A stretch of DNA of 64,000 bases from an uncultured Clostridia bacterium (GTDB lineage Bacteria > Bacillota > Clostridia > TANB77 > CAG-508), in contig CAKPCF010000001.1 in the NCBI GenBank assembly GCA_934141445.1, positions 62,001-126,000 of the forward strand, written 5' to 3'. The number at the start of each line of letters is the position of its first letter. Within the stretch, counting starts at the first letter, position 1. Shown here one piece after another: positions 51,558 to 62,600 of this stretch. The notes below the pieces were generated by a model. The model did not search any database. It was not told the origin of the DNA and saw nothing but the letters and a program-made list of their open reading frames with translations. The position numbers and the translations under genes are program-made.

Positions 51558-53711
51558 TTGAATCAGATTTATAAAAAGATAGCAGATGAATTAAATATAA
51601 GAGAATCACAAGTAGAAGCTACAGTAAAACTTATTGATGATGGTAATACAATTCCATTTATAGCACGTTATAGAAAAGAAGTGACTGGAAACCTAAGTGA
51701 TGAAATTTTAAGAGATTTAGGAGAAAGATTAACTTATTTAAGAAATCTAGAAAAAAGAAAAGAAGAAATAGTTAGATTGATTGATGAACAAGGAAAATTA
51801 ACTGATGAATTAACAACTAAAATAGCTTCAACAATGGTATTATCAGAATTAGAAGATATTTATAGACCATATAAACCAAAGAAAAGAACAAAGGCAACTA
51901 TTGCCAAAGAAAAAGGATTAGAACCGTTAGCAAATATAATTTATTTACAAGCTGAAAAAAGAAATATTTTTGAAGTTGCAAAAGAATTTATAAATGAAGA
52001 AAAAGGTGTAAAAAGTGAAGAAGACGCTATTCAAGGCGCATTAGAGATAATTGCTGAAAATATAGCAGATAATGCTGATTACAGAAAGAAGATTAAATCA
52101 TTTTGCTTTAGAGAAGCTGTTATTACTTCTAAAAATGCAAAAGAAGAGAAATCACCTTATGAAATGTATTATGATTACAAAGAACCAATTTTAAAAATTC
52201 CAAGCCATAGAATTTTAGCAATAAATAGAGGAGAAAAAGAAGAGTTTTTAAAAGTAAAAATTGAAAAGCCAGATGACAAAATTTTAGATTATTTGAAAAA
52301 ACAAATAATTAAAGACTATAAGAGTCAATTTAATGAATTGCTAACTAATGCAATAGAAGATTCATATAAAAGACTTATAGAACCATCTATTGAAAGAGAA
52401 ATTCGTAATGACTTAACAGAACGTTCAGAAGAAAAAGCTATTAAAGTTTTTGGAAAAAATGCTAAACAATTATTACTTCAACCCCCAATAAAAGGAATGA
52501 CAGTTATGGGGTTTGATCCAGCATATAGAACAGGCTGTAAAATTGCAGTAATAGATCAAACTGGAAAATTACTAGCTACAACGACAGTTTATCCAACAGA
52601 GCCCCAAAACGACATAGATGGGGCAAAAAAAGAATTAAAAGCTTTAATAAATAAATTTAACATTAACATGATTGCAATTGGAAATGGGACAGCCTCACGT
52701 GAATCAGAGGCATTTGTATCACAACTAATAAAAGAAGTTGATAAAGAACTATATTATGCAATAGTTAGTGAAGCTGGTGCTTCTGTATATTCAGCATCAA
52801 AGTTAGCAACTGAAGAATATCCAGACATAAATGTTTCATTAAGAGGAGCTATCTCAATAGCAAGAAGATTACAAGATCCATTATCTGAATTAGTAAAAAT
52901 AGATCCAAAAGCAATTGGAGTAGGACAATATCAACATGATGTAAATCAAAAGAAATTATCTGAAAGTCTGACTGGTGTGGTTGAAGATGCAGTAAATTCA
53001 GTTGGAGTTGATATAAATACAGCAACACCATCTTTATTAAGTTATGTTTCTGGAATAAATGGAACAATTGCAAAGAATATTGTAAAATATAGAGATGAAA
53101 ATGGTGAAATAAAACAAAGAAAAGATTTATTAAAAGTACCAAAACTAGGTCAAGCTGCTTTTAAACAATGTGCAGGATTTATAAGAGTATTGGATGGAAA
53201 AAATCCATTAGAAGTTACAGCAGTTCACCCAGAAAGTTATGAAGTTGCAGAAAAGTTATTAACAAGTTTAGGATATTCTGTGGATAACCTAAAAGATAAA
53301 AGCAAATTAGAGGAAATAAAAAATGCTTTAGAGAAAGTTGATATTACTAAAAAAGCAGAAGAATTAAATGTTGGTTCTCTAACATTAAAAGATATTATTG
53401 AAGAATTATCAAAACCAGGTAGAGATCCTAGAGAAGAGTTACCAAAACCAATTTTAAGAAGTGATGTTTTGAAATTTGATGACTTACAAGAGGGAATGGA
53501 ACTTACAGGAACTGTAAGGAATGTTATTGATTTTGGAGCATTTGTTGATATTGGTGTTAAACATGATGGTTTAGTTCATATTTCTGAAATGGCTGATAGA
53601 TATATTAAAAATCCATCAGAAGTTGTATCAGTAGGGGACATCGTAAAAGTAAAAGTGCTTTCAATTGATAGAGAAAAACAAAAAGTAAGTCTAACAATGA
53701 AAACTAAATAA
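51558..53711 (+). CDS. tex: Tex-type S1 RNA-binding transcription accessory protein
   Basis: 717 residues. N-terminal helical region, YqgF-like RNase H fold (MGFDPAYRTGCKIAVIDQTG), helix-hairpin-helix repeats (NTATPSLLSYVSGI and RKDLLKVPKLGQAAFKQCAG), and a C-terminal S1 domain (about 645-717, GMELTGTVRNVIDFGAFVDI). TTG start with GGGAG eight bases upstream. Highly conserved nucleic-acid-binding protein; exact role is in transcription or RNA decay. Confidence 0.96.
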   Translation: MNQIYKKIADELNIRESQVEATVKLIDDGNTIPFIARYRKEVTGNLSDEILRDLGERLTYLRNLEKRKEEIVRLIDEQGKLTDELTTKIASTMVLSELEDIYRPYKPKKRTKATIAKEKGLEPLANIIYLQAEKRNIFEVAKEFINEEKGVKSEEDAIQGALEIIAENIADNADYRKKIKSFCFREAVITSKNAKEEKSPYEMYYDYKEPILKIPSHRILAINRGEKEEFLKVKIEKPDDKILDYLKKQIIKDYKSQFNELLTNAIEDSYKRLIEPSIEREIRNDLTERSEEKAIKVFGKNAKQLLLQPPIKGMTVMGFDPAYRTGCKIAVIDQTGKLLATTTVYPTEPQNDIDGAKKELKALINKFNINMIAIGNGTASRESEAFVSQLIKEVDKELYYAIVSEAGASVYSASKLATEEYPDINVSLRGAISIARRLQDPLSELVKIDPKAIGVGQYQHDVNQKKLSESLTGVVEDAVNSVGVDINTATPSLLSYVSGINGTIAKNIVKYRDENGEIKQRKDLLKVPKLGQAAFKQCAGFIRVLDGKNPLEVTAVHPESYEVAEKLLTSLGYSVDNLKDKSKLEEIKNALEKVDITKKAEELNVGSLTLKDIIEELSKPGRDPREELPKPILRSDVLKFDDLQEGMELTGTVRNVIDFGAFVDIGVKHDGLVHISEMADRYIKNPSEVVSVGDIVKVKVLSIDREKQKVSLTMKTK

Positions 53712-53717
53712 AAAATA

Positions 53718-53766
53718 AAAGAATATAAAATTTTGTATAAATACATTATTTTATATTCTTTTTATG
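53718..53766 (+). terminator. Terminator of tex (bidirectional)
   Basis: AAAAGAATATAAAA pairs with TTTTATATTCTTTT. It lies between tex and the convergent DUF975-like gene. Confidence 0.75.
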
Positions 53767-53778
53767 TGATAAGCGAAA

Positions 53779-54609
53779 TTATTTATTTTCTGTTGTTGTA
53801 TTATCTTTTATTTCAGTATTTGTTTTGTTTGAATTGCTTAAATTCTCAAAGTAAACAATTTGACTTACTAAAATATAAGGTGATAATAAAATTGCACCAA
53901 TATTAGCTATAATGTCAGTAGTAATAGTAGCTTGTGTAAAATGATTTACTAACATTGCAACAAGAGCAATTAGAATTATCCAACCAAAGAAAGACAAAAT
54001 AAGTAAAACATATTCTGCTTTTTTGTTTTGCATAAGAACAGCACTTGTTTCTAATATTTCTTTAGAAGTTTTATCTGGTTCGTTTGCTAATATTAGAAAT
54101 GATAATGCATATGGTAAAAATTTTACAAATGCAAATATCATTATTGCAAGATAAGCTATTGAGAATATTCCTGCAACAGCACCTAAAGAGATATCTTCTG
54201 CTGAATGACTAATCATACTAGTACATAACATTGTAATTACGATAACAGCAATTGTAAAAAGAATAATAGGTAATATTATTTTTAATGCAATTGCAAAAGT
54301 TACACGCCAAACTTTTGCAAAATTTAAAATAGATTTATTAATAAATTCTGTGTAACTTACATCTTTACCTTTTGATAAATCAACAAAAGTAGCTGTAACT
54401 CCAAAAGATAGAGGTAATGAAATTCCAAGGATTACTAATTCGATTAGAACTTGTAAGATTGGTGCATTTGTTGCAAGGCTAAGACAATAATTTCCAACAT
54501 AAGTAAGTGTAAATACAATTAAAATGTAAATCAATGTTAGAATTAAAGCCTTTGGCCATTTTCCTGCTAAACGTGCAAGTGCATCTTGTTTGGTTTGTTT
54601 GATGTTCAT
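53779..54609 (-). CDS. DUF975-like polytopic membrane protein
   Basis: 276 residues, about six helices (ALILTLIYILIVFTLTYVG, VLIELVILGISLPLSF, ILPIILFTIAVIVITMLC, AVAGIFSIAYLAIMIFAFV and two more). The start MNIKQTKQDALARLAGKWPK matches the beginning of DUF975 proteins, and the LANEPDKTSKEILETSAVLM segment is the conserved cytoplasmic loop. Function unknown. Good RBS (AAAGGAG). Confidence 0.75.
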   Translation of the reverse strand: MNIKQTKQDALARLAGKWPKALILTLIYILIVFTLTYVGNYCLSLATNAPILQVLIELVILGISLPLSFGVTATFVDLSKGKDVSYTEFINKSILNFAKVWRVTFAIALKIILPIILFTIAVIVITMLCTSMISHSAEDISLGAVAGIFSIAYLAIMIFAFVKFLPYALSFLILANEPDKTSKEILETSAVLMQNKKAEYVLLILSFFGWIILIALVAMLVNHFTQATITTDIIANIGAILLSPYILVSQIVYFENLSNSNKTNTEIKDNTTTENK

Positions 54610-54638
54610 ATTTTACGAACTCCTTTCTGTATAAATTA

Positions 54639-54679
54639 AAAGAATTGCATTTGTACGATGACAAATAGCAATTCTTTTG
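54639..54679 (-). terminator. Terminator of the NRPS/two-component operon
   Basis: AAAAGAATTGC pairs with GCAATTCTTTT across 19 bases. On the minus strand it follows the response-regulator gene. Confidence 0.7.
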
Positions 54680-54683
54680 TTAA

Positions 54684-55736
54684 CTAATTATATTTATTTT
54701 GAATTTCTAATATTTCATCATAATGATTATCTAATATATCTAAAAATACTTTTGCAATTTCTGGGTCAAATTGTGTTCCAGAGCATTTTTCTATCTCTGC
54801 TCTAACATATTCAATTGGAATAGCATTTCTGTATGAACGTTTAGATGTCATTGCATCAAATGTATCTGCAACTGCTGCAATTCTTGCTAATAAAGGTATT
54901 TGCTCACCAGCAAGTTGCTCTGGATAACCAGTTCCATTATATTTTTCATGGTGATGATAAACAATAGGAATAATATCAGCAAATATGCTTGCATTTGATA
55001 GAATATGCTTTCCTATGCTAGGGTGATTCTTAATTTCTGAATATTCATTATCATCTAATTTACCTTCTTTTAATAAAATTGAATCTGGAATACCAATTTT
55101 ACCAATATCATGGAAAAGACCACCAATTTTTAATGTTTTTAAATCTTTTTCAGATAATCCCATGTGCTTTCCGATAAGTACAGAAAATTCTGAAACTCTG
55201 TCTGAATGACCACGAGTATATCTATCTTTAGCTTCAACAGTATAACGCAAAGTTTGAATACTTTCTAGATATGCTTTTTCAAGATTTTCTTGTGATTCTT
55301 TTAGTTCGCTATTTATTCTTTTGATTATATTCATCTGTTCAATAGATTTTAAAGCTGATTCAATCAATAATAACAATTGGTCGAATTTATCACTTTTCTC
55401 ACAATATCCTTGTATAGAAAGACGTTTAATTGTCTCTAAAGGTGGAGCTAAATCTTTATGACCAGTTAATAACAATATATATAATTCTTGATTAAATTTT
55501 CTAATCTCTTCAACAACCTTATCTCCATGTATAGGTGTCATAATGAAGTCTAGAAGCATCAAATCAAAATGTTCGTTTCTTACTAATTCGATAGCTTCTA
55601 GAGGATTAGTACAGCCAGTAAGCTGATAACCAGAACGCTTTAGAAATACAGCTAATGAATCAATTATTCCGCCTTCATCATCAACGGCAATTATTTTATA
55701 TGGGCTAACATTGCCAATATTTTCTGAATGTCTCAT
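54684..55736 (-). CDS. HD-GYP response regulator
   Basis: 350 residues. Receiver domain (about 13-130) with phospho-acceptor Asp63 (LMLLDFIMTPIHG), Asp pair 19-20 and Lys114; helical linker; then an HD-GYP domain with HD at 209-210 (GLFHDIGKIG), HHEK at 261-264 and NGTGYP ending at 271. HD-GYP proteins degrade cyclic di-GMP. The last gene of the operon, 12 bp from a histidine kinase. Output would be a change in cyclic di-GMP level rather than direct DNA binding. Confidence 0.95.
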   Translation of the reverse strand: MRHSENIGNVSPYKIIAVDDEGGIIDSLAVFLKRSGYQLTGCTNPLEAIELVRNEHFDLMLLDFIMTPIHGDKVVEEIRKFNQELYILLLTGHKDLAPPLETIKRLSIQGYCEKSDKFDQLLLLIESALKSIEQMNIIKRINSELKESQENLEKAYLESIQTLRYTVEAKDRYTRGHSDRVSEFSVLIGKHMGLSEKDLKTLKIGGLFHDIGKIGIPDSILLKEGKLDDNEYSEIKNHPSIGKHILSNASIFADIIPIVYHHHEKYNGTGYPEQLAGEQIPLLARIAAVADTFDAMTSKRSYRNAIPIEYVRAEIEKCSGTQFDPEIAKVFLDILDNHYDEILEIQNKYN

Positions 55737-55748
55737 TTTGTTCTCCTT

Positions 55749-57563
55749 CTATTTCTTTATTGGTATAATTAAATTAAATGTTGTTCCAACACCTTCTTCT
55801 GATGTGAACTTTAAGTCTCCATTAAATTGAGCTTTTATATTAGAGTAGGACATAAATAAGCCTAAGCCAGTTCCGTTTTTTCCTTTTGTTGTAATCATTT
55901 CTTTAAATAGTTTTTCTTGAACTTCTTCACTCATACCACAACCATAATCAGTTATAGTAATAATTACTTTTTTATTTTCCTTAAAAATAGAGAAGTCTAT
56001 TTTTTGGTCAGGTTTTCCATTGTAAGATTGAATTGCATTAGAAATGATATTATTGATAACTTGTACTAAACTGTTAATATTTCCATGCATTTCATAAGTT
56101 TTATCAGTTTGAATATTGATATTTAATGTAACTAAAGCAGATTTTAATTCATGTTTCATCAATATATCTACTCTTTTTACTAATTCTTCAATAGTAAATG
56201 TTTCATCTACATCATTTGTAAGTGCAACTGCTTGGCCTCTAACGGCTGTAATAACATCAGACATATAAGCTGTATAATTTTTAATTTTATCAACCCAATC
56301 TTCCATATCTTTTGCTATTGCATAATGGTCTTCAATAGTTACAGTTGAATCTGTAATAGAACTTTTATATTCATTTATTAAATCTGTTAATCCTTCAGAT
56401 GCTCCTGAAATAGAGAATATAGGTGTTTTTAAGTTATGAGCAATACCACCAATCATTTGTCCTAAAGAAGCTAAACGTTCTTTTTCTATAAGCATATTTT
56501 GACTTGATTTTATTGCTTCTAAATCTTTATGATGTTGTGTTAAATCTTTAAATAAAATCAATGCACCTATAAATACACCATCTGATTTTATACTGTTAAT
56601 TTCTAGTCTTAAGTATTTTTCAATATTAGTAAATTCTTGTTCAAATATTAAAGTTTCATTTGAATCTACAACAGCTTTTAAAGCTTTTATAATAGTTGTT
56701 TCATCAAGACCATCAAATTCTTCCATTGCCAATAAATCAAATATATGAATTTGTTTTATATCAGTATTATCAATTGAAAATATGTGTTTAAATGGTTGAT
56801 TATAATCTGTAACAATATTTTTGTCATTTAAAACTATATATCCATCTGAAATTCTATTAACAATTTTGGAAAGTGCTACTGGTAATGCACTTAAAAGTTG
56901 GAATTTAAATAGTGCTATTGCAAAACAAATAAGTGATATTGCTAATGCAATAGGAGTAATATATACTGTTAACTTTATAATTCCTAGCGTTCCAAGTAAA
57001 TTTACAATAAAAGGAAAAACAGTTCCTGTTACTATTAAATTTATTTGTTGACTGAATATACCAGAGTTTTTCTTAAAATAATTTACTAAATGTAATATAG
57101 ACAATCCATACAAGAAATATGTATATATCTGATGTATATAAAACCATGGTCCAAATACACTTTCAGATAATTGTATTGAATATTCCTTAAAGAATAAATG
57201 ATGTGCATTGTTTGTCCATAATAGTAATAATGAAATTACAGGTATTACAAATAATAATAAGTATTTTGCCTTGAATCTTATTCTTGTGTTGGTAAATATA
57301 AGTGATGTAAAATAGATAGATACAGGTAAAAATACAATTCCAATATAGGAGTAATAATCAAAGTATATTGGGTCTATTCCAAACTTTCCGCTAAATTGTA
57401 TTTGCAGAAACATAAATAAAAATGCAACTATTAGCAAAATTAAATTTACTGCAAATATTTGTTGTAACTGTGTTTTTGTTATTGCTTTTAATAAATATAT
57501 CAGAAAAAGTATTATTATTGCTAAGAACACAGCTACAGTAAATGAATAAAATAATACATTCAT
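55749..57563 (-). CDS. Membrane histidine kinase with 7TM sensor and PAS domain
   Basis: 604 residues. Seven helices in the first 220 residues (7TMR-HISK-like), a PAS region (about 225-330), then HisKA with H near 372 (GGIAHNLKTPIFSI) and a HATPase: NNIISNAIQSYNG (N box), DYGCGMSEEVQEK (G1) and KGKNGTGLGLFMSY (G2). The kinase core is very similar to that of the next kinase. Start ATG 57563 with GGAGG; the longer reading begins at a TTG before that RBS. Ligand unknown; the NRPS product is an attractive candidate. Confidence 0.93.
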   Translation of the reverse strand: MNVLFYSFTVAVFLAIIILFLIYLLKAITKTQLQQIFAVNLILLIVAFLFMFLQIQFSGKFGIDPIYFDYYSYIGIVFLPVSIYFTSLIFTNTRIRFKAKYLLLFVIPVISLLLLWTNNAHHLFFKEYSIQLSESVFGPWFYIHQIYTYFLYGLSILHLVNYFKKNSGIFSQQINLIVTGTVFPFIVNLLGTLGIIKLTVYITPIALAISLICFAIALFKFQLLSALPVALSKIVNRISDGYIVLNDKNIVTDYNQPFKHIFSIDNTDIKQIHIFDLLAMEEFDGLDETTIIKALKAVVDSNETLIFEQEFTNIEKYLRLEINSIKSDGVFIGALILFKDLTQHHKDLEAIKSSQNMLIEKERLASLGQMIGGIAHNLKTPIFSISGASEGLTDLINEYKSSITDSTVTIEDHYAIAKDMEDWVDKIKNYTAYMSDVITAVRGQAVALTNDVDETFTIEELVKRVDILMKHELKSALVTLNINIQTDKTYEMHGNINSLVQVINNIISNAIQSYNGKPDQKIDFSIFKENKKVIITITDYGCGMSEEVQEKLFKEMITTKGKNGTGLGLFMSYSNIKAQFNGDLKFTSEEGVGTTFNLIIPIKK

Positions 57564-57654
57564 TTTTGTGTCCTCCAAAATTTTTCTTATGTATATAAAT
57601 CTACAATATATTATTACCTTTATTTAAAAATAAGTCAATAAAATTATTTGAGTT

Positions 57655-59658
57655 TTATTGTTTTTCTAAAGGTAATTCAATATAAAAAGTAGTGCCTTTT
57701 CCAAGTTCTGATTTGAAATACATATTACCATTAAATTGGGCCTTGATATTAGAATAAGACATAAATAATCCTAATCCAGTACCATCTTTTCCTTTTGTAG
57801 TAATCATTTCTTTAAATAGCTTATCTTTTACCTTTTCATCAAGACCTGGACCGAAGTCTTGAACAGAAATTAGTAATTTATTTTTTTCTGTTATTATAGC
57901 TGATAACTTAATTATTTTATTTGGTTCATTATTATAAGCTTCAATTGCATTACCAACAATATTATTTATTACTTGTACAAGACCGTTGATATTTCCATGG
58001 ATTGTAACTGAATTGTCTACTTCATTTGTTATTTCCAATTCTGTTAATGAATTTTTAAGTTCATGTTGCATAAGAATGTCTACATATTTAAATAATTCAT
58101 ATATACTGAAATCTTGAGTTTCATCTTCTGAAAGTGCAACTGCTTGACCTTTTACAGCTGTAATAACATCTGACATATATGAAATATGCTTTTTTAATTT
58201 TACTATCCAATCTTCCATATCTTTTGCAATTTCATGCATATCTTGGTCATTTACAGTGGGGTCTTCAATAGAAGAATCAAATTCATTTATTAAATCTGTT
58301 AATCCCTCTAAACCACCAGCGATAGAGAAGATAGGAGTTTTTAAGTTGTGTGCAATACCACCAATCATTTGACCTAAAGAAGCTAAACGTTCTTTTTCGA
58401 TAAGTCTATCTTGGTTATTTCTAGTAAGTTCCTCAATTTCGTTGTATGCTGTACAAAGGTCACCAATCTCATCATTAGAAGTTGTTGATAGTTTAGTTTC
58501 AGTTTCATCATTTATGTTTTCAGAGATATTTGTAAACTTTTCTGATATAACAGTTATGTCATATTTAAATGAATTGGAGAAAAGAATTAGTATTACAACA
58601 TCAATTATAACTAATACTATAAATGCTAATAAAAAGTATACTAATACATCAATTGATAAGATATTGAAGTATACGCCGATTGTATATATTTCATTATTTA
58701 TCGTAATTTTACAGGTTGCACCTTGTGTATCAATTCCATAATATTCATAAACTCTACCATTGTTTTTTGTAGATAATTCATTTAAGTATTTAATAAAGAA
58801 ATTACTAAATTCTATTTTTTCATAGTCTTGATTTATAAATTCACCATTTGGTAATCTGATAAAGAAAATATCGTTATTATGTAGCAATTCAAAATTTTCT
58901 TTACTTTTTTCTACAAGTTCTTCTAAACTGTCAAAACTTACTTCATTATATTCGCAAAAATATTTCAAACTTTTATTGTATGCTTCAAAAGAAGAATTAC
59001 CTTTTTCAATAGCTGTTTTAACATATCCAAGCAATGTCATAAATAACAATGATGCTAATATAATAGGAAAGATGTTATAAATAATTCTTTTTTGTATTGA
59101 AATTCTTTTCAATTTTGAAATATTGGTAACTGGAAGTGACACAAGTATTTTTTTAAATAAACTATTCATGTATATGAATACAGCAGTTACATATAATGTA
59201 ATAAATGATGTGACAAGCATGAATAATTTTAAGGTTGTTATTCCAAGTTGATGAATTGTGAAGGCATGTATTACTGTTAATGCAACACTTGGAATAATTA
59301 TATTTAAAATCAAAATATTATAAGGGGTTGTGAAAAGCTTCTCTTTTATTTGATTTATTTCATCTTCATTATAATTTGTAGGATTCTCTAACAAATCTTT
59401 GTTATCTACTAAGAATTTAGTTTTTACAAAAATTATAACTGCAAATATAAGAAATATTGCAAGTGATATAAGAGAAACTTGATTTATATAAACTGTATTT
59501 TCAACTTCTGTTTGGAATGCTGTACCATAAGTTTCTGCTGGGTAGTTTAATATTGCAGGTATTAAGAAATATAAAGAGGGAGCAAGTACAAGTAATCCAA
59601 TAGTTAGTGCTAATAATAATTTTAATTGTATTTTATATTTTTTGATGAAGTTTTTCAT
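57655..59658 (-). CDS. Membrane histidine kinase with split sensor and HAMP domain
   Basis: 667 residues. Four to five N-terminal helices (about 13-175), a further helix near 195-215, an external domain (about 220-335), a helix (YFLLAFIVLVIIDVVILILF, about 340-360), HAMP (370-420), then kinase core with H near 437 (GGIAHNLKTPIFSIAGG), NNIVGNAIEAYNN, DFGPGLDEKVKDK and KGKDGTGLGLFMSY. It shares long identical stretches with the 55749 kinase but a different sensor, so the pair arose by duplication and swapped input. 13 bp from the NRPS stop. Confidence 0.93.
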   Translation of the reverse strand: MKNFIKKYKIQLKLLLALTIGLLVLAPSLYFLIPAILNYPAETYGTAFQTEVENTVYINQVSLISLAIFLIFAVIIFVKTKFLVDNKDLLENPTNYNEDEINQIKEKLFTTPYNILILNIIIPSVALTVIHAFTIHQLGITTLKLFMLVTSFITLYVTAVFIYMNSLFKKILVSLPVTNISKLKRISIQKRIIYNIFPIILASLLFMTLLGYVKTAIEKGNSSFEAYNKSLKYFCEYNEVSFDSLEELVEKSKENFELLHNNDIFFIRLPNGEFINQDYEKIEFSNFFIKYLNELSTKNNGRVYEYYGIDTQGATCKITINNEIYTIGVYFNILSIDVLVYFLLAFIVLVIIDVVILILFSNSFKYDITVISEKFTNISENINDETETKLSTTSNDEIGDLCTAYNEIEELTRNNQDRLIEKERLASLGQMIGGIAHNLKTPIFSIAGGLEGLTDLINEFDSSIEDPTVNDQDMHEIAKDMEDWIVKLKKHISYMSDVITAVKGQAVALSEDETQDFSIYELFKYVDILMQHELKNSLTELEITNEVDNSVTIHGNINGLVQVINNIVGNAIEAYNNEPNKIIKLSAIITEKNKLLISVQDFGPGLDEKVKDKLFKEMITTKGKDGTGLGLFMSYSNIKAQFNGNMYFKSELGKGTTFYIELPLEKQ

Positions 59659-59671
59659 AATAAACCTCCGA

Positions 59672-62600
59672 TTAAATGTAGTTATTTTTTTTCATATAAT
59701 CTATAATTTTTTCTATATATGTTTTATCAATATTAGGCCATTTAAAATCTAGTTTATCTAAATAAAAATTGGTATTTTGATTTTGTTGTTGAACAGTTGA
59801 TGCAAATGTTAATCCAACATTATCATCTATATCATTTACAATACCTTTCAATATATTTTCTTCTGGATATTTTTTACTTAAATCAAGAATTTGATTTTTA
59901 AAATCATTTCCAGATAAAATTGAAACATCAATATTCAAGTCTTTCAATATATCCATTAAACTTTGAGCAGATAAATAATTTTGATTAAATATATGAAAAA
60001 CGTATTTATTGTAATTAACATTTTGTATTAGTAGGCAAATAGCTTTTGCACAAAGGTCAATAGGTGTAAATTCTAGAAATTGATTTAACATTGTACTTGG
60101 CAAAATTTTATATTTTAATATCATTCGTAAAATATTATAAAATGCATTATCTCCAATATTTTTTTGGAAATGTCCATCATTAAATCTACCAGTTAAATTT
60201 CCAACTCTTATAATACTTACATCTAAGCCTTTTGCAGCTTTTTCATAAAGTAACATTTCTGCTTCAAATTTTGTTTGTATATATACATTTTCAGTATATT
60301 TTTGTCCAATAAAGAAATCATCTTCTTTAAATGTATTGAAGTTCTTTTCTAAATTTATTAGATAATTGCCAGAAACACCAAGTGTTGAAATATGTATAAA
60401 TTTAGTATTATTTTGTAAGCAAAATTCAGATAAATGTTCAGGTAAATCTACATTTATTTCTTTGAATTTTTCATAATCTCCATAATAACGGACATTTGCA
60501 GCAGTATTTATTACTAAATCTATTTGATTTACTAATTCCAAATATTTTTCTTTTAATAAACCAAAATTCTTTTTTGTAACATCAGAATCAATAATTTCAA
60601 CTCTATTTAAAGGTAATTTCTTATTAAAATAAAATTTGTAAGAATTTTGCATTCTTTGTGTTGCAGAAATTTCCTTTTTATTTCTTATAATACATGTTAT
60701 TTTTGCATCAGTTGTGTTAATAAGTTCATATAGTAAATGCATACCTAAATATCCAGTAGCACCAATAAGCATTATATTTTTATAAGTATTACGCTCAAAT
60801 TTTGCACTTTGAGAATGTTTATTAAAACTATTATTTACATTTTTTAGATATGTCTCATCTAAAGTTTGTTCTTCATTTTTTTCATTGTTATCGATTACAT
60901 TTGCTAAAGCTTGAATTGTACGATATTTGTAAAAATCTTGAGTATTTAACTTTATATCGTTTTCTAGTAATTCTGTTTGAATACGAATTATATCTAATGA
61001 ATCGATATTATATGTAAATAAATCGATATTAGTTCCAAGCTTTGAAATTTTTAAAATATTTTTTATTGTTTTATATAATAATTTTTCTGTATTTGTTGTA
61101 GGCAAAGTAATATTTTCACTTACAATGTCTGTTTTTTTAGGTTCTGGTAAGGCTTTTCTATCAACTTTGTGATTTAATGTTAAAGGAATTGAGTCCAATT
61201 GTATAAAATATGTAGGAATCATGTAGTTAGGTAATAAATCTACCAAATATTTTCTTAGTTCATTTGTATCAATTTCCTTTTTAGAAACGAAATAAGCAGC
61301 TAAATATTTTTTGTTGTTTTTATCAGTTCTGTCAATAACTACACATTTTTCTATACCATCAAAAGTCATAATATTATTAGTAATGTCATCTAACTCAATT
61401 CTATATCCTCTAATTTTTATTTGATGGTCTTTTCTTCCTAAACAAATAATTTCATTGTCTTTGTTTATATATCCTAAATCACCAGTTTTATATATAATTC
61501 CTTTTGAATATGGATTTTGTATAAAATTTAAATTAGTTTTTTCAGGATTTTTATAGTATCCGGCACCAACACCATCTCCACCAATGCAAATCTCACCAGA
61601 AATTCCAATTGGAAGAATTTTATTATTGTCATTTAAAATATATATTTGTGTATTATCAATAGGCTTTCCAATGGTTATATCAGTACAAGCAGTTAAGTCT
61701 TTAAATGCAGAGTATACAGTTGTTTCTGTTGGACCATATAAATTTAATAATCTTGCCTTTGTAATATGCTTTAATTTATTTAATAGTATTTCTGGGAAAG
61801 GTTCTCCACCTAAAATAATTTCTTGTACATTAGTTAAGCAAGAAGCATATTTTTCATTATCAAAAAGAAGTTCAACTCTTGAAGGTGTTGTTAATATTTT
61901 TGATATTTTTTGTTTTGTAATAACATCACTAAGAAGTTTAGGGCTTTTTGCTTGTAATTCATCTGCAATAAAAATTTGTAATCCTGATAATAATGTAGGA
62001 AATGTTTCAAAAACAAATATATCAAAACATACGGTTGTAACTGATAGAACGATTTGTTTATATTCAGGATTATAATTTAATTTTTTAAACATAGAATTTG
62101 CAAAGTTTAGTACATTGTAATGTTTAATAGCTACAGCTTTTGGAATACCAGTTGAACCAGATGTATACATTATGTAAGCAATTTTATTTGAATCAATTGG
62201 TATTTCAGGATTTTTCTCTTTTGCGTTAAAGTCAATAAAATTAAAATCAATTAATTTTCCATCAAATTTTATATTATTAACAAAATCATTAGTAGAAATT
62301 AAAATTCTAGTATTACTGTTTTCTAACATAAAATTGATTCTATCTATTGGATAATCTGGGTCAATAGGCATGTATGTATGTCCAGATTTTAAAATTCCTA
62401 AAATAGTAATATAAATAGAAATATTTCGTTTTAAAGAAAATGCTATAATATCTGTTTCAATATTAGAATCAAGTATTTGTTTTGCTAAAATATTTGCCTT
62501 ATTATTTAGTTCTTCATAAGTAAGATTTTCTGTATTTGAAGAAACGGCAATGTTATTAGGATATTTTTTTACTATTTTTTCAAATTCTTTAACAATATTT

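Noticed and set aside
61584..62075. 163-codon plus-strand frame within the NRPS
   Set aside because: Antisense shadow of the adenylation domain; no RBS and no domain.
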